NCBI GenBank assembly: GCA_947170265.1
Contig: CAMVSV010000008.1
Span: forward strand, 18,398-82,397
Source of the DNA: an uncultured Prevotella sp.
GTDB taxonomy: Bacteria > Bacteroidota > Bacteroidia > Bacteroidales > Bacteroidaceae
Length of the DNA: 64,000 nt
Direction: 5' to 3'
The notes beneath the pieces are model-generated. The model did no database searches and was not told the origin of the DNA. It was given only the letters and a program-made list of their open reading frames with translations. Shown piece by piece: positions 35,592-44,842 of this stretch. Every line of letters starts with the position of its first letter. Within the stretch, counting starts at the first letter, position 1. A program made the position numbers and the translations under genes.

Positions 35592-35618
35592 AAATCTTTC
35601 AACCTATATTTAGATTTG

Positions 35619-35626
35619 CAAAATTA
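35619..35626 (-). promoter_or_regulatory. Candidate -7 element of the tsaB-murA operon
   Basis: TAATTTTG on the minus strand (35626-35619) fits TAnnTTTG and lies 27 nt before tsaB. It is back to back with the yicC element at 35649-35656; the two divergent promoters share a 90-bp intergenic region. Confidence 0.5.
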
Positions 35627-35648
35627 TGCTTTTTTCGTGTAAAAATTG

Positions 35649-35656
35649 TACTTTTG
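35649..35656 (+). promoter_or_regulatory. Candidate -7 element of yicC-gmk-nadD
   Basis: TACTTTTG fits TAnnTTTG and lies 23 nt before the yicC ATG. No TTTG is found at 19-21 nt upstream. Confidence 0.5.
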
Positions 35657-35679
35657 CAGAAATTTAACGCATAAACACT

Positions 35680-36555
35680 ATGATACAGTCAATGACGGGC
35701 TACGGAAAGGTAGTCGTGAGCTATAAGGAGAAGAAAATTAACGTAGAGATAAAATCGCTCAACAGCAAAGCACTTGACCTGTCTACACGCATAGCACCGC
35801 TTTACAGGGAGAAAGAGATGGAGATACGACAGATGATATCCAAAGCGCTTGAGAGGGGAAAAGTGGACTTTGCCATCTGGATAGAGAAGGAAGAGGGTGC
35901 CGATGCAGCACCCATCAATGCTGCCCTCGTGGCAAACTACTATAACCAAATAAGGGAGATAAGCCGGCAGACGGGTATTCCAGAGCCTACCGACTGGTAT
36001 TCCACACTGCTCAGACTGCCCGACGTGACTATGCGCACCGATGTGGAAGTGCTCAGTGATGACGAATGGGAAGCCGCCACCAAGGCAATACTACTGGCTC
36101 TTTCGCAACTCCAGGAGTTCAGAATGCAGGAGGGTGCCGCGCTTGAAAAGAAATTCACGGAGAAAATCAACAATATTTCTTCACTGTTAAAGAGCATCGA
36201 ACCGTTTGAAGCCGAACGAGTGCCGAAAATCAGACAACGCATAGTGGAGGGACTGAAAAACATTCCCGAAGCCGAATACGACAAGAACCGTCTCGAGCAG
36301 GAGCTCATCTACTACATTGAAAAACTCGACATTAGCGAAGAGAAACAGCGACTTGCCAACCATCTGAAGTATTTCATGGAAACAATGACAGATGGACACG
36401 CACAAGGAAAGAAGCTTGGATTTATTGCCCAGGAGATGGGACGAGAGATAAACACCACCGGCTCGAAGAGCAATATGGCTGAGATGCAAAACATCGTGGT
36501 GAAGATGAAAGACGAACTTGAACAGATAAAGGAGCAGGTGCTCAACGTGCTCTAA
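35680..36555 (+). CDS. YicC family endoribonuclease
   Basis: A 291-residue member of the YicC/YloC family. MIQSMTGYGKVVVSYKEKK opens the conserved N-terminal domain, and the C-terminal DUF1732 part has GKKLGFIAQEMGREINTTGSK (in pieces, about 246-266). Members act as endoribonucleases in RNA turnover. It precedes gmk by 9 bp, a very common pairing across bacteria. Confidence 0.93.
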   Translation: MIQSMTGYGKVVVSYKEKKINVEIKSLNSKALDLSTRIAPLYREKEMEIRQMISKALERGKVDFAIWIEKEEGADAAPINAALVANYYNQIREISRQTGIPEPTDWYSTLLRLPDVTMRTDVEVLSDDEWEAATKAILLALSQLQEFRMQEGAALEKKFTEKINNISSLLKSIEPFEAERVPKIRQRIVEGLKNIPEAEYDKNRLEQELIYYIEKLDISEEKQRLANHLKYFMETMTDGHAQGKKLGFIAQEMGREINTTGSKSNMAEMQNIVVKMKDELEQIKEQVLNVL

Positions 36556-36564
36556 CCCTACATC

Positions 36565-37188
36565 ATGGAAAGACAATCAGAACCAAAGCCCTTGGACTGC
36601 AACCAGCCTCTGCAGCCACGTGGAAAACTGCTCATCTTCTCTGCACCGTCGGGGTCGGGCAAGAGCACCATCGTGAACTGGCTGATGGAAGAGCATCCCG
36701 AACTCAACCTCTATTTCTCAATAAGCTGCACAAGCAGGAACCCCCGGGGAAAGGAACAGCATGGAGTGGAATATTTCTTTCTCACACCCGAGGAGTTCCG
36801 ACAGCGTATCAGCAATGACGAGTTCCTTGAATATGAAGAGGTGTATGAGAACCGCTTCTATGGAACACTGAAAAAACAGGTGGAGACACAGCGCCGGGAC
36901 GGACAAAACGTGGTGTTCGACGTTGATGTGAAAGGGGGAGTGAACATAAAGAAATACTATGGCGACAATGCCATGAGCATATTCATTAAACCTCCATCGG
37001 TGGAAGAGCTCCGGAAAAGACTCCTGCAAAGGGCTACCGATAGCCCGGAGGCAATAGAGAACCGACTCGCCAAGGCTGAATATGAGCTTACCTTCGCACC
37101 TCAGTTTGACCATATCGTGGAAAACGACGACCTCGACACAGCCAAGGCCCAGACTCTTGCTCTCGTGAAGGCGTTTCTCAGTGAATAA
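36565..37188 (+). CDS. gmk: Guanylate kinase
   Basis: A 207-residue kinase converting GMP to GDP. The P-loop is FSAPSGSGKSTIVNWL (about 25-40), followed by SISCTSRNPRGKEQHGVEYFF and the lid region RLLQRATDSPEAIENRLAKA. An extra N-terminal 20 residues precede the core. In operon with yicC; nadD follows after 103 bp without a recognised promoter. Confidence 0.96.
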   Translation: MERQSEPKPLDCNQPLQPRGKLLIFSAPSGSGKSTIVNWLMEEHPELNLYFSISCTSRNPRGKEQHGVEYFFLTPEEFRQRISNDEFLEYEEVYENRFYGTLKKQVETQRRDGQNVVFDVDVKGGVNIKKYYGDNAMSIFIKPPSVEELRKRLLQRATDSPEAIENRLAKAEYELTFAPQFDHIVENDDLDTAKAQTLALVKAFLSE

Positions 37189-37291
37189 GGTAGTGGGGGA
37201 ATTGGACTAATAGTTATTAGGCTACATAAATAAAAGGGAAAACACTTTGGGGCAAAACGGATGGTTTTGACCCCATAAGGAAATGTGACCA

Positions 37292-37885
37292 ATGGACAAT
37301 GGACTAAAAATAGGAATCTACGGAGGGTCGTTCAATCCGATACACAACGGACACATAGCTCTGGCGAGGCAGTTCCTGCTGTCGCTTTCACTTGGTGAGG
37401 TGTGGTTCATTGTATCACCTCAGAACCCTCTGAAGAGAAACAACGAGCTGCTGTCCGACAGCATGAGGTTCAGACTCACAGAAAAAGCTCTCTGCAATGA
37501 ACCGAGCATGAAAGCCTCTGACGTGGAGTTCCTGTTGCCGAAGCCATCGTACACATGGAACACTCTGGAGAAACTCTCCCACGACAATCCTGATGCAACG
37601 TTCACACTGCTCATTGGCGGTGACAACTGGAAGGTGTTCAACCGTTGGTATCGCTCAGACGACATTCTCAACAACTATGCCGTGGCGATATATCCGCGCC
37701 CAGGCAGCACGATTGATCCGTCGTCGCTACCCGGCAATGTTACACTCATCGACGCTCAGCTCTTGGACATAAGCAGCACGGATATACGCCGGCGCGTGGC
37801 GCGTGGAATGAGTATAGAAGGGATGGTGCCCGACAGCGTGCTTGATGATATAAGGAATATTGATTTCCGGAACATTTCCATTTGA
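37292..37885 (+). CDS. nadD: Nicotinate-nucleotide adenylyltransferase
   Basis: A 197-residue nucleotidyltransferase of NAD synthesis. The ATP motif is GIYGGSFNPIHNGHIALA (about 8-25) and the C-terminal ISSTDIRRRVARGMS (about 160-174) is the second nucleotide-binding signature. It is followed after 9 bp by a phosphoethanolamine-transferase-like gene, so it may head the envelope-decoration group transcriptionally. Confidence 0.96.
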   Translation: MDNGLKIGIYGGSFNPIHNGHIALARQFLLSLSLGEVWFIVSPQNPLKRNNELLSDSMRFRLTEKALCNEPSMKASDVEFLLPKPSYTWNTLEKLSHDNPDATFTLLIGGDNWKVFNRWYRSDDILNNYAVAIYPRPGSTIDPSSLPGNVTLIDAQLLDISSTDIRRRVARGMSIEGMVPDSVLDDIRNIDFRNISI

Positions 37886-37894
37886 ACAGAAGGA

Positions 37895-39736
37895 ATGAAG
37901 AGCATGAAAGAAATACTGATGAAAGCCCTCGGATGGGCATTTATGCCGATACAGCGTAATGCGAGGTTCTTCGTGTTCATGTATCTGTTGGGGGTGGTGG
38001 TGAGCTATGCCACGTTGCCAGATGCTCCCAAGGCTACCGTTTACGGAAATCTATGGCTTGAACTCTTCATCGATGTCTTTCTTCTGTGCATCGTGCTTGC
38101 CGTATTGCCGCGAAGAGTGAGACGCTGGGTGAGACTGTTGTTTGCTATGGTGGCTTATGTGGTGGCAGTGGTTGACGTGTTCTGTTTTGTACGTTTCAAG
38201 GCAACGCTCAATCCCACAATGCTTCTGCTTGTGGGAGAGACCGACAGCAGGGAGGCTGGCGAGTTCCTGTCGTCGTATGTTCAGCCCGACATACTGTTGA
38301 GTGGCGTGGGGGCGGTGTTGTTGGTGGCTATAGCTCATGGGCTGTCGCTGCTGTTGCCGCGGCTGATGAAGCGTTTGCCCGTGGCATGGCGTGCGGTACT
38401 GGAACGTGTAGGCGACCTGTTGCCGAAACTTGTGCCTCTGGCTGGCATCGCTACCGTTGCACTCACTGTATGGGCTGTAGCGGCATCGTGGGAAAACAAA
38501 TGTGCCATGCACACCATGTTTTCGAAAACCGACATGGGACAGGTGGAACACGAACTGACGAAACCTGACCATGCAGTATTCTATCAACCCATATACCGGT
38601 TGGTATTCAGCATCTTCTCAAACCATCTTGCTGCAAAACAGATTGAGAAGCTCATAGTGGCGAAGGACAGGGTAGAGGTGGACAGCTGTAGCTTCCGTTC
38701 ACCAACAATCGTGCTCATCATTGGTGAGAGCTATAACAAATACCACTCGCAACTCTACGGATATGAAAAAGCCACGTCGCCGAGGCTGCTCAAACGACAG
38801 AAGAATGGAAGACTGGTGACCTTCTCCGATGTGGTGGCACCGTGGAACCTCACGAGCTTTGTTTTCAAGAATGTTTTTTCTATGCATGTGGTGGGACAAC
38901 AGGGGGAGTGGTGCGACTACCCGCTCTTTCCTGAGGTGTTTCGCAAAGCTGGCTACAAGGTGGCATTCATTACCAACCAGTTCCTTCCAAAGGCAAAGGA
39001 GGCTGTCTATGATTTCAGCGGAGGGTTCTTCCTGAACAATACCGAGCTGAGCGAGTCACAGTTTGACGTAAGAAACGACAAGGTGCATGTGCTTGACGAA
39101 GGCATACTTTCGGACTATGATGCCATGGTGAAGCAACAACGCATCGACAGCAATGCCAACAACCTTATTATATTCCATGTGATGGGACAGCATGTGAACT
39201 ACAACGCACGCTATCCCAAGCGCCAGCGAAGGTGGCATGGCGACGACTACGACCGTCCAGACCTCACGGCGCGCGACCGGGATTTCCTTTCCCACTACGA
39301 CAATGCCACCCTCTACAACGACTCCATAGCCGACCAGATAATCTCACGCTTTGAAGACAAGAACGCCATAGTGATTTATTTCTCCGACCATGGTGAGGAA
39401 TGTTTTGACGATGGATTCAAGCATTTCGGACGAAACCACAGCGCCGAGATCACGCCACGACTGGCTCACCAGGAGTTTGACGTGCCGTTTTGGGTGTGGT
39501 GTTCGCATGACTATGCGGTGAAGCATCCAGACATCTTCCAGCAAGTGCTGCAGTCGAAAGACCGACGTCTCATGACCGACGCTTTGCCTCACATGTTGCT
39601 CTATCTGGCAGGTATCTCGTCGAAAGACTATAACGAAGCCTACAACATTCTCTCGCCCCACTACAACGAACAGCGTCCGAGGGTCATAAAGAACGGCGTG
39701 GACTATGACAAACTAATGAAAAAAGCAAAGCAATGA
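37895..39736 (+). CDS. Phosphoethanolamine transferase-like sulfatase-fold membrane enzyme
   Basis: A 613-residue protein with about five N-terminal membrane segments (to about residue 190) and a periplasmic alkaline-phosphatase/sulfatase domain. Metal-site motifs: LIIGESYNKYHSQLYGYEK (about 271-289), VYFSDHGEE-type segment (YFSDHGEECFDDGF, about 492-505) and FGRNHSAE. It resembles EptA/CptA enzymes that move phosphoethanolamine from phosphatidylethanolamine to lipid A or core sugars. The nucleophile position in GES is Ser where EptA has Thr (GET). The acceptor is unknown. Its stop overlaps the next ATG. Confidence 0.83.
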   Translation: MKSMKEILMKALGWAFMPIQRNARFFVFMYLLGVVVSYATLPDAPKATVYGNLWLELFIDVFLLCIVLAVLPRRVRRWVRLLFAMVAYVVAVVDVFCFVRFKATLNPTMLLLVGETDSREAGEFLSSYVQPDILLSGVGAVLLVAIAHGLSLLLPRLMKRLPVAWRAVLERVGDLLPKLVPLAGIATVALTVWAVAASWENKCAMHTMFSKTDMGQVEHELTKPDHAVFYQPIYRLVFSIFSNHLAAKQIEKLIVAKDRVEVDSCSFRSPTIVLIIGESYNKYHSQLYGYEKATSPRLLKRQKNGRLVTFSDVVAPWNLTSFVFKNVFSMHVVGQQGEWCDYPLFPEVFRKAGYKVAFITNQFLPKAKEAVYDFSGGFFLNNTELSESQFDVRNDKVHVLDEGILSDYDAMVKQQRIDSNANNLIIFHVMGQHVNYNARYPKRQRRWHGDDYDRPDLTARDRDFLSHYDNATLYNDSIADQIISRFEDKNAIVIYFSDHGEECFDDGFKHFGRNHSAEITPRLAHQEFDVPFWVWCSHDYAVKHPDIFQQVLQSKDRRLMTDALPHMLLYLAGISSKDYNEAYNILSPHYNEQRPRVIKNGVDYDKLMKKAKQ

Positions 39737-40788
39737 ACGATAAGCTGCTCTCACGCAATGAATGTAATGCCCTCAGGGGCATTGCCATCATTGGCATATT
39801 CCTTCACAACTATTGCCACTGGCTCAGAGGCATAGTGAGGGAGAATGAATACCAGTATTTCCAGCACAACGTAGACTCGCTGCTTGGTGCAGTAGGCAAT
39901 CCTGACTGGAACCTTCCTATTCACATAGTTTCGTTTTTCGGACATTACGGCGTGCCGGTGTTCCTGTTCCTTAGTGCCTATGGGCTGGTGAGGAAATATG
40001 AGTCGTCAGGAAGGAGCGCGTCAGAATCTACTGACGGTGGCGCATGGCATTTCATCAGAGTGCACTTCCTGAAGCTTTTCAAGATGATGATAGTGGGATA
40101 TGTGGCTTTCACCATGGTTGACGTCGTCACTCCAGGCACTCATCACTATCATGTGGCATACGTCTTGGCTCAGCTCGGATTGGTAAACAACCTGCTGCCT
40201 AACCCCGACGACATCATCTGGCCTGGTCCCTACTGGTTTTTCGGGCTGATGTTGCAGCTCTATGTGGTCTACAGACTGGTGCTCCACCGCCGGAGCTCAC
40301 TCAATGTAGTGATACTCATGGTGGCATGCACGGCTTTGCAGGCTGTCTTCGGTCCCGAGAGCAGCGAGCTCAACTATCTGCGTTATAACTTCATCGGCGG
40401 TATGCTGCCCTTTGGAATGGGAATGCTCTATGCCCGCTACGGCAGGGACATGTCGCGTCAGCATTATGCCTGTGTGCTGGCTGTGGGAGTGCTGATGCTC
40501 GTGCTTTGCTCCTTGAACTACTATGCGTGGTTCTTTGCTCCCGTAGCTGTGATTGCGTCAACAGCGGCGTTGGTGAAGCTGCTGCCCGCCAGTGTCAATG
40601 GTGTGCTTACATGGATGGGAAGTATATCGGCGGCACTCTTCGTTTGTCACCCTCTTACACGAAAGATATTCATTCCGTTGAGCCATCGAGGTGACATATA
40701 TACAGGTCTTGTGCTCTACATTCTCGCCTCCATAGCTTTGGCATGGCTGTTCCGCGAGCTCTTGAAGCGCATTCCCAATCCGAGATGA
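39733..40788 (+). CDS. Acyltransferase family 3 membrane protein (first of two)
   Basis: A 351-residue polytopic protein with about ten membrane segments. The start NALRGIAIIGIFLHNYCHW (about 12-30) carries the RG...H pattern of Acyl_transf_3 enzymes, in which a conserved Arg and His in the first segment are needed for O-acetyl or O-acyl transfer to sugars. FFGHYGVPVFLFLSAYGLV is the family's second segment. Overlaps the PEtN transferase gene by 4 bp. The substrate, probably a surface polysaccharide or lipid A sugar, is unknown. Confidence 0.85.
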   Translation: MNDKLLSRNECNALRGIAIIGIFLHNYCHWLRGIVRENEYQYFQHNVDSLLGAVGNPDWNLPIHIVSFFGHYGVPVFLFLSAYGLVRKYESSGRSASESTDGGAWHFIRVHFLKLFKMMIVGYVAFTMVDVVTPGTHHYHVAYVLAQLGLVNNLLPNPDDIIWPGPYWFFGLMLQLYVVYRLVLHRRSSLNVVILMVACTALQAVFGPESSELNYLRYNFIGGMLPFGMGMLYARYGRDMSRQHYACVLAVGVLMLVLCSLNYYAWFFAPVAVIASTAALVKLLPASVNGVLTWMGSISAALFVCHPLTRKIFIPLSHRGDIYTGLVLYILASIALAWLFRELLKRIPNPR

Positions 40789-40827
40789 CATTATTCTTAC
40801 CTTGAACAAACAGAAAAACGCTGCGTC

Positions 40828-41856
40828 ATGAAGCTGAAAGACATACAACTATCCAATCTGAGTACCTATCGCGGAGAGCTGATGGGACTGGCAATGATAT
40901 TCATCATATTCTTCCATGTGGGAGTGCCCCGTGCGAGTAGCTTCTATGGGTTGTGCCGTATGGGCAACGTGGGAGTTGACATGTTCTTCTTCCTCAGTGG
41001 CATAGGACTTTGGTACTCGTGGATGAAAAGCGTGGGAAAGGCTTCATTCCCCAACAATTGGATGAAGTTCTACATCCGTAGGCTGTGGAGGGTATATCCA
41101 GCATGGCTCATTGTGGCTCTGGCATTCTATGTGCCCGACTATCTCGGTGAGCGCAATTTCTCAAAGAACGTGACCGACCTCATAGGCGACGTTGCCATAA
41201 ACTGGGATTTCTGGATGAACGACGAACTCACCTTCTGGTATATACCTGCCACGATGATGCTCTATTTGTTTGCTCCACCGTATATGGAGCTTATTCGCCG
41301 GCATCCGTCCTATCGCTGGCTGCCGGTGGCGATGGTGGCATGGTGCACGGTGGTGCAGTGGGTGGCTCCGGTTCATCAGGCTGTAGGACACATAGAGATA
41401 TTCTGGAGTAGAGTGCCCATATTCTTCATTGGCATAAACATGGCTGAGGCTGTGCGCAGGAAGTCAACGATGGAGGGTGCCGCTATAGGACTGTTGCTGA
41501 TAATGTTCATTCTGCCGTTGGCATCAAGCATGTGGCTTGAGCAGTATCGCCACGGCAAGTTCCCGTTGTATACAGAGAGGATGCTCTATATACCGCTCAC
41601 AGTGTCGGCACTACTGCTGTTTACCATGGCTCTCCGTCATGCTCCGCAATGGCTCAACCGCTCGCTGCGTTTTGTGGGAACCATAAGTCTGGAAATCTAT
41701 CTGCTTCACGTCCATTTCATATTGCGCCATTTCCAGGGACCGGGCTGGAACTTCTGGACCAGGGCCTTGGCATGTATAGCCATAGTATTGCCTGCGGCGT
41801 GGGTGCTGCATAAGATAATAGAATATGTGGTAAACAAACTCAATCCTTCAAGATGA
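40828..41856 (+). CDS. Acyltransferase family 3 membrane protein (second of two)
   Basis: A 342-residue polytopic protein of the same Acyl_transf_3 family as its neighbour but clearly diverged: YRGELMGLAMIFIIFFHVG (about 14-32) and MGNVGVDMFFFLSGIGLW (about 46-63) are the conserved segments, and KFYIRRLWRVYPAWLIV is the typical basic loop plus segment. Two adjacent acyltransferases point to multiple O-acylations of one glycan. Its stop overlaps the UbiA-family gene by 4 bp. Confidence 0.85.
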   Translation: MKLKDIQLSNLSTYRGELMGLAMIFIIFFHVGVPRASSFYGLCRMGNVGVDMFFFLSGIGLWYSWMKSVGKASFPNNWMKFYIRRLWRVYPAWLIVALAFYVPDYLGERNFSKNVTDLIGDVAINWDFWMNDELTFWYIPATMMLYLFAPPYMELIRRHPSYRWLPVAMVAWCTVVQWVAPVHQAVGHIEIFWSRVPIFFIGINMAEAVRRKSTMEGAAIGLLLIMFILPLASSMWLEQYRHGKFPLYTERMLYIPLTVSALLLFTMALRHAPQWLNRSLRFVGTISLEIYLLHVHFILRHFQGPGWNFWTRALACIAIVLPAAWVLHKIIEYVVNKLNPSR

Positions 41857-42773
41857 AAAACCTTCTGAAACTAATACGTCCCAAGCAGTGGATAAAAAAC
41901 ATGTTTGTGTTTGCACCAATGCTCTTCGGAGGCAGCTTGCTCAACTCCGATGCCATCGGTGCATGTGTGGTGACATTCTTTGCTTTCAGTTTCGCGGCAT
42001 CAAGCATATACTGTTTCAATGACCTCGTGGATGTGGAGGCTGACCGACGCCATCCGGTGAAATGCAAGCGACCGGTGGCAAGTGGTGCCGTGAGCATAAG
42101 ACAAGCCTACATGCTCATGGCTCTGATGATGGTTCTTGCCATTGCCACGCTGCTGTTGCTTGGCGATGGGGGCATGTCTGACTACGGAGACGATACCTTC
42201 CTGTCGTCTCACATGCTACGCGTTGGTGCGGTGATTGTATTCTATTGGTTGCTCAACCTCGCCTATTGTGCATGGCTGAAGCATTATGCCATAGTGGACG
42301 TGTGTGTGGTGGCTTTCGGCTTCGTACTTAGAATTCTCGCAGGAGGTTTCGCCGCTGGGGTTTCGCCGAGCAAATGGATAGTGCTCATGACGTTCCTTCT
42401 CACGCTCTTCCTCTCGTTTGCCAAGCGTCGCGACGATGTCATCAGGATGAACGAGACAGGTGAGGCACCGCGCAAGAACACCAGCCGATATAACCTAACC
42501 TTCATCAATGAAGCCATCACCATCACGGCATCGGTGACCCTCGTGTGCTATATCATGTATACGGTGTCGCCGGAAGTTGTCGCAAACTTCCATACCGACC
42601 ATCTCTATCTCACTTGTGTTTTCGTGCTTCTGGGATTGTTGCGCTACATACAGATTACTGTGGTCGACAAGAAGAGCGGTGACCCTACGAAGGTAATCCT
42701 TCGCGACCACTTCACGCAGCTCATAGTCGTGGCGTGGGGAGTAAGCTTCATGGTTATAATTTACCTTCTGTAG
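41853..42773 (+). CDS. UbiA-family polyprenyl-phosphate phosphoribosyltransferase
   Basis: A 306-residue prenyltransferase-fold membrane protein with about eight segments. The first Asp motif NDLVDVEADRRHPVKCKRP (about 55-73) matches mycobacterial Rv3806c (decaprenyl-phosphate:PRPP phosphoribosyltransferase) better than quinone prenyltransferases, as does RPKQWIKNMFVFAPM at the N-terminus; the second motif lies in FAKRRDDVIRM. The expected product is a polyprenyl-phosphate-linked ribose 5-phosphate, a donor for pentose-containing glycans. Last gene of the plus-strand group; a matching phosphatase is not adjacent. Confidence 0.85.
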   Translation: MKNLLKLIRPKQWIKNMFVFAPMLFGGSLLNSDAIGACVVTFFAFSFAASSIYCFNDLVDVEADRRHPVKCKRPVASGAVSIRQAYMLMALMMVLAIATLLLLGDGGMSDYGDDTFLSSHMLRVGAVIVFYWLLNLAYCAWLKHYAIVDVCVVAFGFVLRILAGGFAAGVSPSKWIVLMTFLLTLFLSFAKRRDDVIRMNETGEAPRKNTSRYNLTFINEAITITASVTLVCYIMYTVSPEVVANFHTDHLYLTCVFVLLGLLRYIQITVVDKKSGDPTKVILRDHFTQLIVVAWGVSFMVIIYLL

Positions 42774-42842
42774 GCGTAAAGATGGTGTGTGAATGAGACT
42801 AAACTTCTTGCCATCTGATTTGCTTTAGGGACATTCAAAACA

Positions 42843-42879
42843 AAAAAGCCCTGCAACCATTGCGGTTGCAGGGCTTTTT
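42843..42879. terminator. Bidirectional terminator between the UbiA gene and tsf
   Basis: AAAAAGCCCTGCAACC (42843-42858) pairs with GGTTGCAGGGCTTTTT (42864-42879) across a 5-nt loop. Convergent genes on both sides. Confidence 0.92.
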
Positions 42880-42896
42880 GTATTTTGTAACTTAGC

Positions 42897-43895
42897 TTAC
42901 TCTGCTGCGAGAGTGAAACGCTTGAAGTCTACAATCTTCAGTTCTGCGTTCTGAGCCTTGAGCCACTGTGATACGGTAGCTTTGTCGCCGTCGCCGAACT
43001 GGAACTCCTGGTCTACGAGGCAGTTTTCCTTGAGGAACTTCTGCACACGACCTTTGGCGATGTTCTCAATCATCTGGGCAGGCAGGTTCTTGGCTTTCTC
43101 CTCAGCCACTTCAACCTTGATGCGGCGGATGTCGTCAGCCTGTGCCTCGGTGATGTTGCCTTTGGCGATGCCTTCAGCAAGGTGCTCCTCGTTTTCAGCG
43201 ATGTAGAGGTTGTAGCCAGCCTTCTTCAGAGCAGCCTCCACGGCTTTCTGGCACTGCTCGAGTTTGGTCTTCTCCACGGCAGTCTTGTATTCGTTGTCGA
43301 GAACTTCCTGGGGTACACTCTCGGCGTTGAGAGCCACGGGCTTCATGGCAGCCACCTGCATGGCAACCTTGTGACCTTCCTCTGCTGCTTCAATGTTTGT
43401 CTGAACCATTGTGGCGAGGGTGTGCTTGCCCATGTGGTCGTAGATCTCGATGTTGGCACCTTCAAGGGTCATGTATCCGTCGAGTTCCATCTTCTCACCG
43501 GTGATACCGGAGCGCTGTGTAACGGCATCCTGAACCTTCTGTCCGTCGGCGAGTGTGAGTTCCTTCACTTCGTCGAGGCTCTTTGCCTTGGCTGCTATGG
43601 CAGCATTGAGGATGTTTTCGGTGAGAGCAATGAAGTCAGCACCGTTGGCAACGAAGTCAGTTTCGCACTTCAGGGCGATGATGGCAGCGAAGTCGCCTAC
43701 TTTCTTGGTGAGCACGCAGCCGTTTGATGTCTCACGGTCGGAACGCTTTGCAGCGATGGCGAGTCCGCGCTCGCGGAGCAGTTCCTTGGCACGGTCGAAG
43801 TCGCCTTCAGCTTCGGTGAGTGCCTTCTTTACGTCGGCAAGTCCTGCGCCGGTCATAGCGCGCAGTTTCTTGATATCGTCAATTGATATAGCCAT
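42897..43895 (-). CDS. tsf: Elongation factor Ts
   Basis: A 332-residue nucleotide-exchange factor for EF-Tu. The N-terminal UBA-like domain MAISIDDIKKLRAMTGAGLA...VKKAL (1-25 in part), the TDFVA motif (CETDFVANGADFIALTE, about 76-92) and a duplicated dimerisation core are present; the form with about 330 residues is usual in Bacteroidota. It follows rpsB, separated by a hairpin at 43946-43984. Confidence 0.96.
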   Translation of the reverse strand: MAISIDDIKKLRAMTGAGLADVKKALTEAEGDFDRAKELLRERGLAIAAKRSDRETSNGCVLTKKVGDFAAIIALKCETDFVANGADFIALTENILNAAIAAKAKSLDEVKELTLADGQKVQDAVTQRSGITGEKMELDGYMTLEGANIEIYDHMGKHTLATMVQTNIEAAEEGHKVAMQVAAMKPVALNAESVPQEVLDNEYKTAVEKTKLEQCQKAVEAALKKAGYNLYIAENEEHLAEGIAKGNITEAQADDIRRIKVEVAEEKAKNLPAQMIENIAKGRVQKFLKENCLVDQEFQFGDGDKATVSQWLKAQNAELKIVDFKRFTLAAE

Positions 43896-43945
43896 AATAT
43901 TCTTTGGTTTGATGGTTTTGTTGTGAATGATGTGGGGTTGAAAAG

Positions 43946-43984
43946 AAAAAGGGGGCTGTCGGAGCTCTCCGTCAGTCCCCTTTG
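43946..43984. terminator. Hairpin between rpsB and tsf (terminator or attenuator)
   Basis: AAAAAGGGGGCTGTCGGAG pairs with CTCTCCGTCAGTCCCCTTT, a long GC-rich stem. On the minus strand it starts 4 bp after the rpsB stop and ends in TTTTT, so it should reduce transcription from rpsB into tsf. No separate tsf promoter is evident in the 92-bp gap. Confidence 0.75.
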
Positions 43985-43987
43985 TTA

Positions 43988-44842
43988 TTATTCAGCTGCG
44001 GGAGCTTCTTCTTCAGCTGCGGGAGCTTCGGCTGCTTCCTCTGCGGGAGTTTCGGCCTTAGGCTCTTCCTTGCGTGCCTTGCGGGTGCGCTTTGGCTTTG
44101 CCTCAGCAGCTTCTTCAGCCTGCTCGGCAGCAGCTTTCTCGTCGGCTTTCTCTGCCTTGCGCTCCTCGAGACCTTCTGCTATGGCGTTGCAGCATGCGGT
44201 GAGGATCACGTCGATAGAGTCCTTGGCATCGTCGTTGGCTGGTATCACGAAGTCTACGTTCTTCGGGTCGCTGTTGGTGTCGACGATTGCAAACACGGGA
44301 ATGCCGAGGCGCTGAGCCTCCTTGATGGCGATGTGTTCTTTCATCACGTCGATAACAAACAGTGCCGATGGCAGACGTGTGAGGTCAGCTATTGAGCCGA
44401 GGTTCTTCTCGAGCTTGGCGCGCTGGCGTGTAATCTGGAGCAACTCTCTCTTAGACAGGTTTGAGAAGGTGCCGTCTTCCATCATCTTGTCAATACTCGT
44501 CATTTTCTTCACAGCCTTGCGTATTGTGGGGAAGTTGGTGAGCATACCGCCTGGCCAACGCTCAATAACGTAGGGCATGTTTACCGATGCAGCTTTCTCT
44601 GCAACGATTTCCTTAGCTTGTTTTTTAGTAGCGACGAAAAGTATTTTCTTTCCTGACTTTGCAATCTGCTTGAGTGCATCGGCAGCTTCGTCAATCTTTG
44701 CTACCGTTTTGTGCAGGTCGATGATGTGGATGCCGTTGCGCTCCATGAATATGTAGGGAGCCATGGCGGGGTTCCATTTGCGGCGGAGGTGTCCGAAGTG
44801 ACATCCTGCCTCGAGGAGTTGGTCAAAATTTGTTCTTGCCAT
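43988..44842 (-). CDS. rpsB: 30S ribosomal protein S2 (uS2)
   Basis: A 284-residue S2. The N-terminal signature FDQLLEAGCHFGHLRRKWNP and the later ARLPSALFVIDVMKEHIAI and GIPVFAIVDTNSDP segments are conserved. A C-terminal tail of about 50 residues is Ala/Glu-rich with a basic patch (KPKRTRKARKEEPKAE), an extension beyond the usual roughly 240 residues that is common in this group. Downstream of rpsI through a structured 196-bp gap. Confidence 0.97.
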   Translation of the reverse strand: MARTNFDQLLEAGCHFGHLRRKWNPAMAPYIFMERNGIHIIDLHKTVAKIDEAADALKQIAKSGKKILFVATKKQAKEIVAEKAASVNMPYVIERWPGGMLTNFPTIRKAVKKMTSIDKMMEDGTFSNLSKRELLQITRQRAKLEKNLGSIADLTRLPSALFVIDVMKEHIAIKEAQRLGIPVFAIVDTNSDPKNVDFVIPANDDAKDSIDVILTACCNAIAEGLEERKAEKADEKAAAEQAEEAAEAKPKRTRKARKEEPKAETPAEEAAEAPAAEEEAPAAE

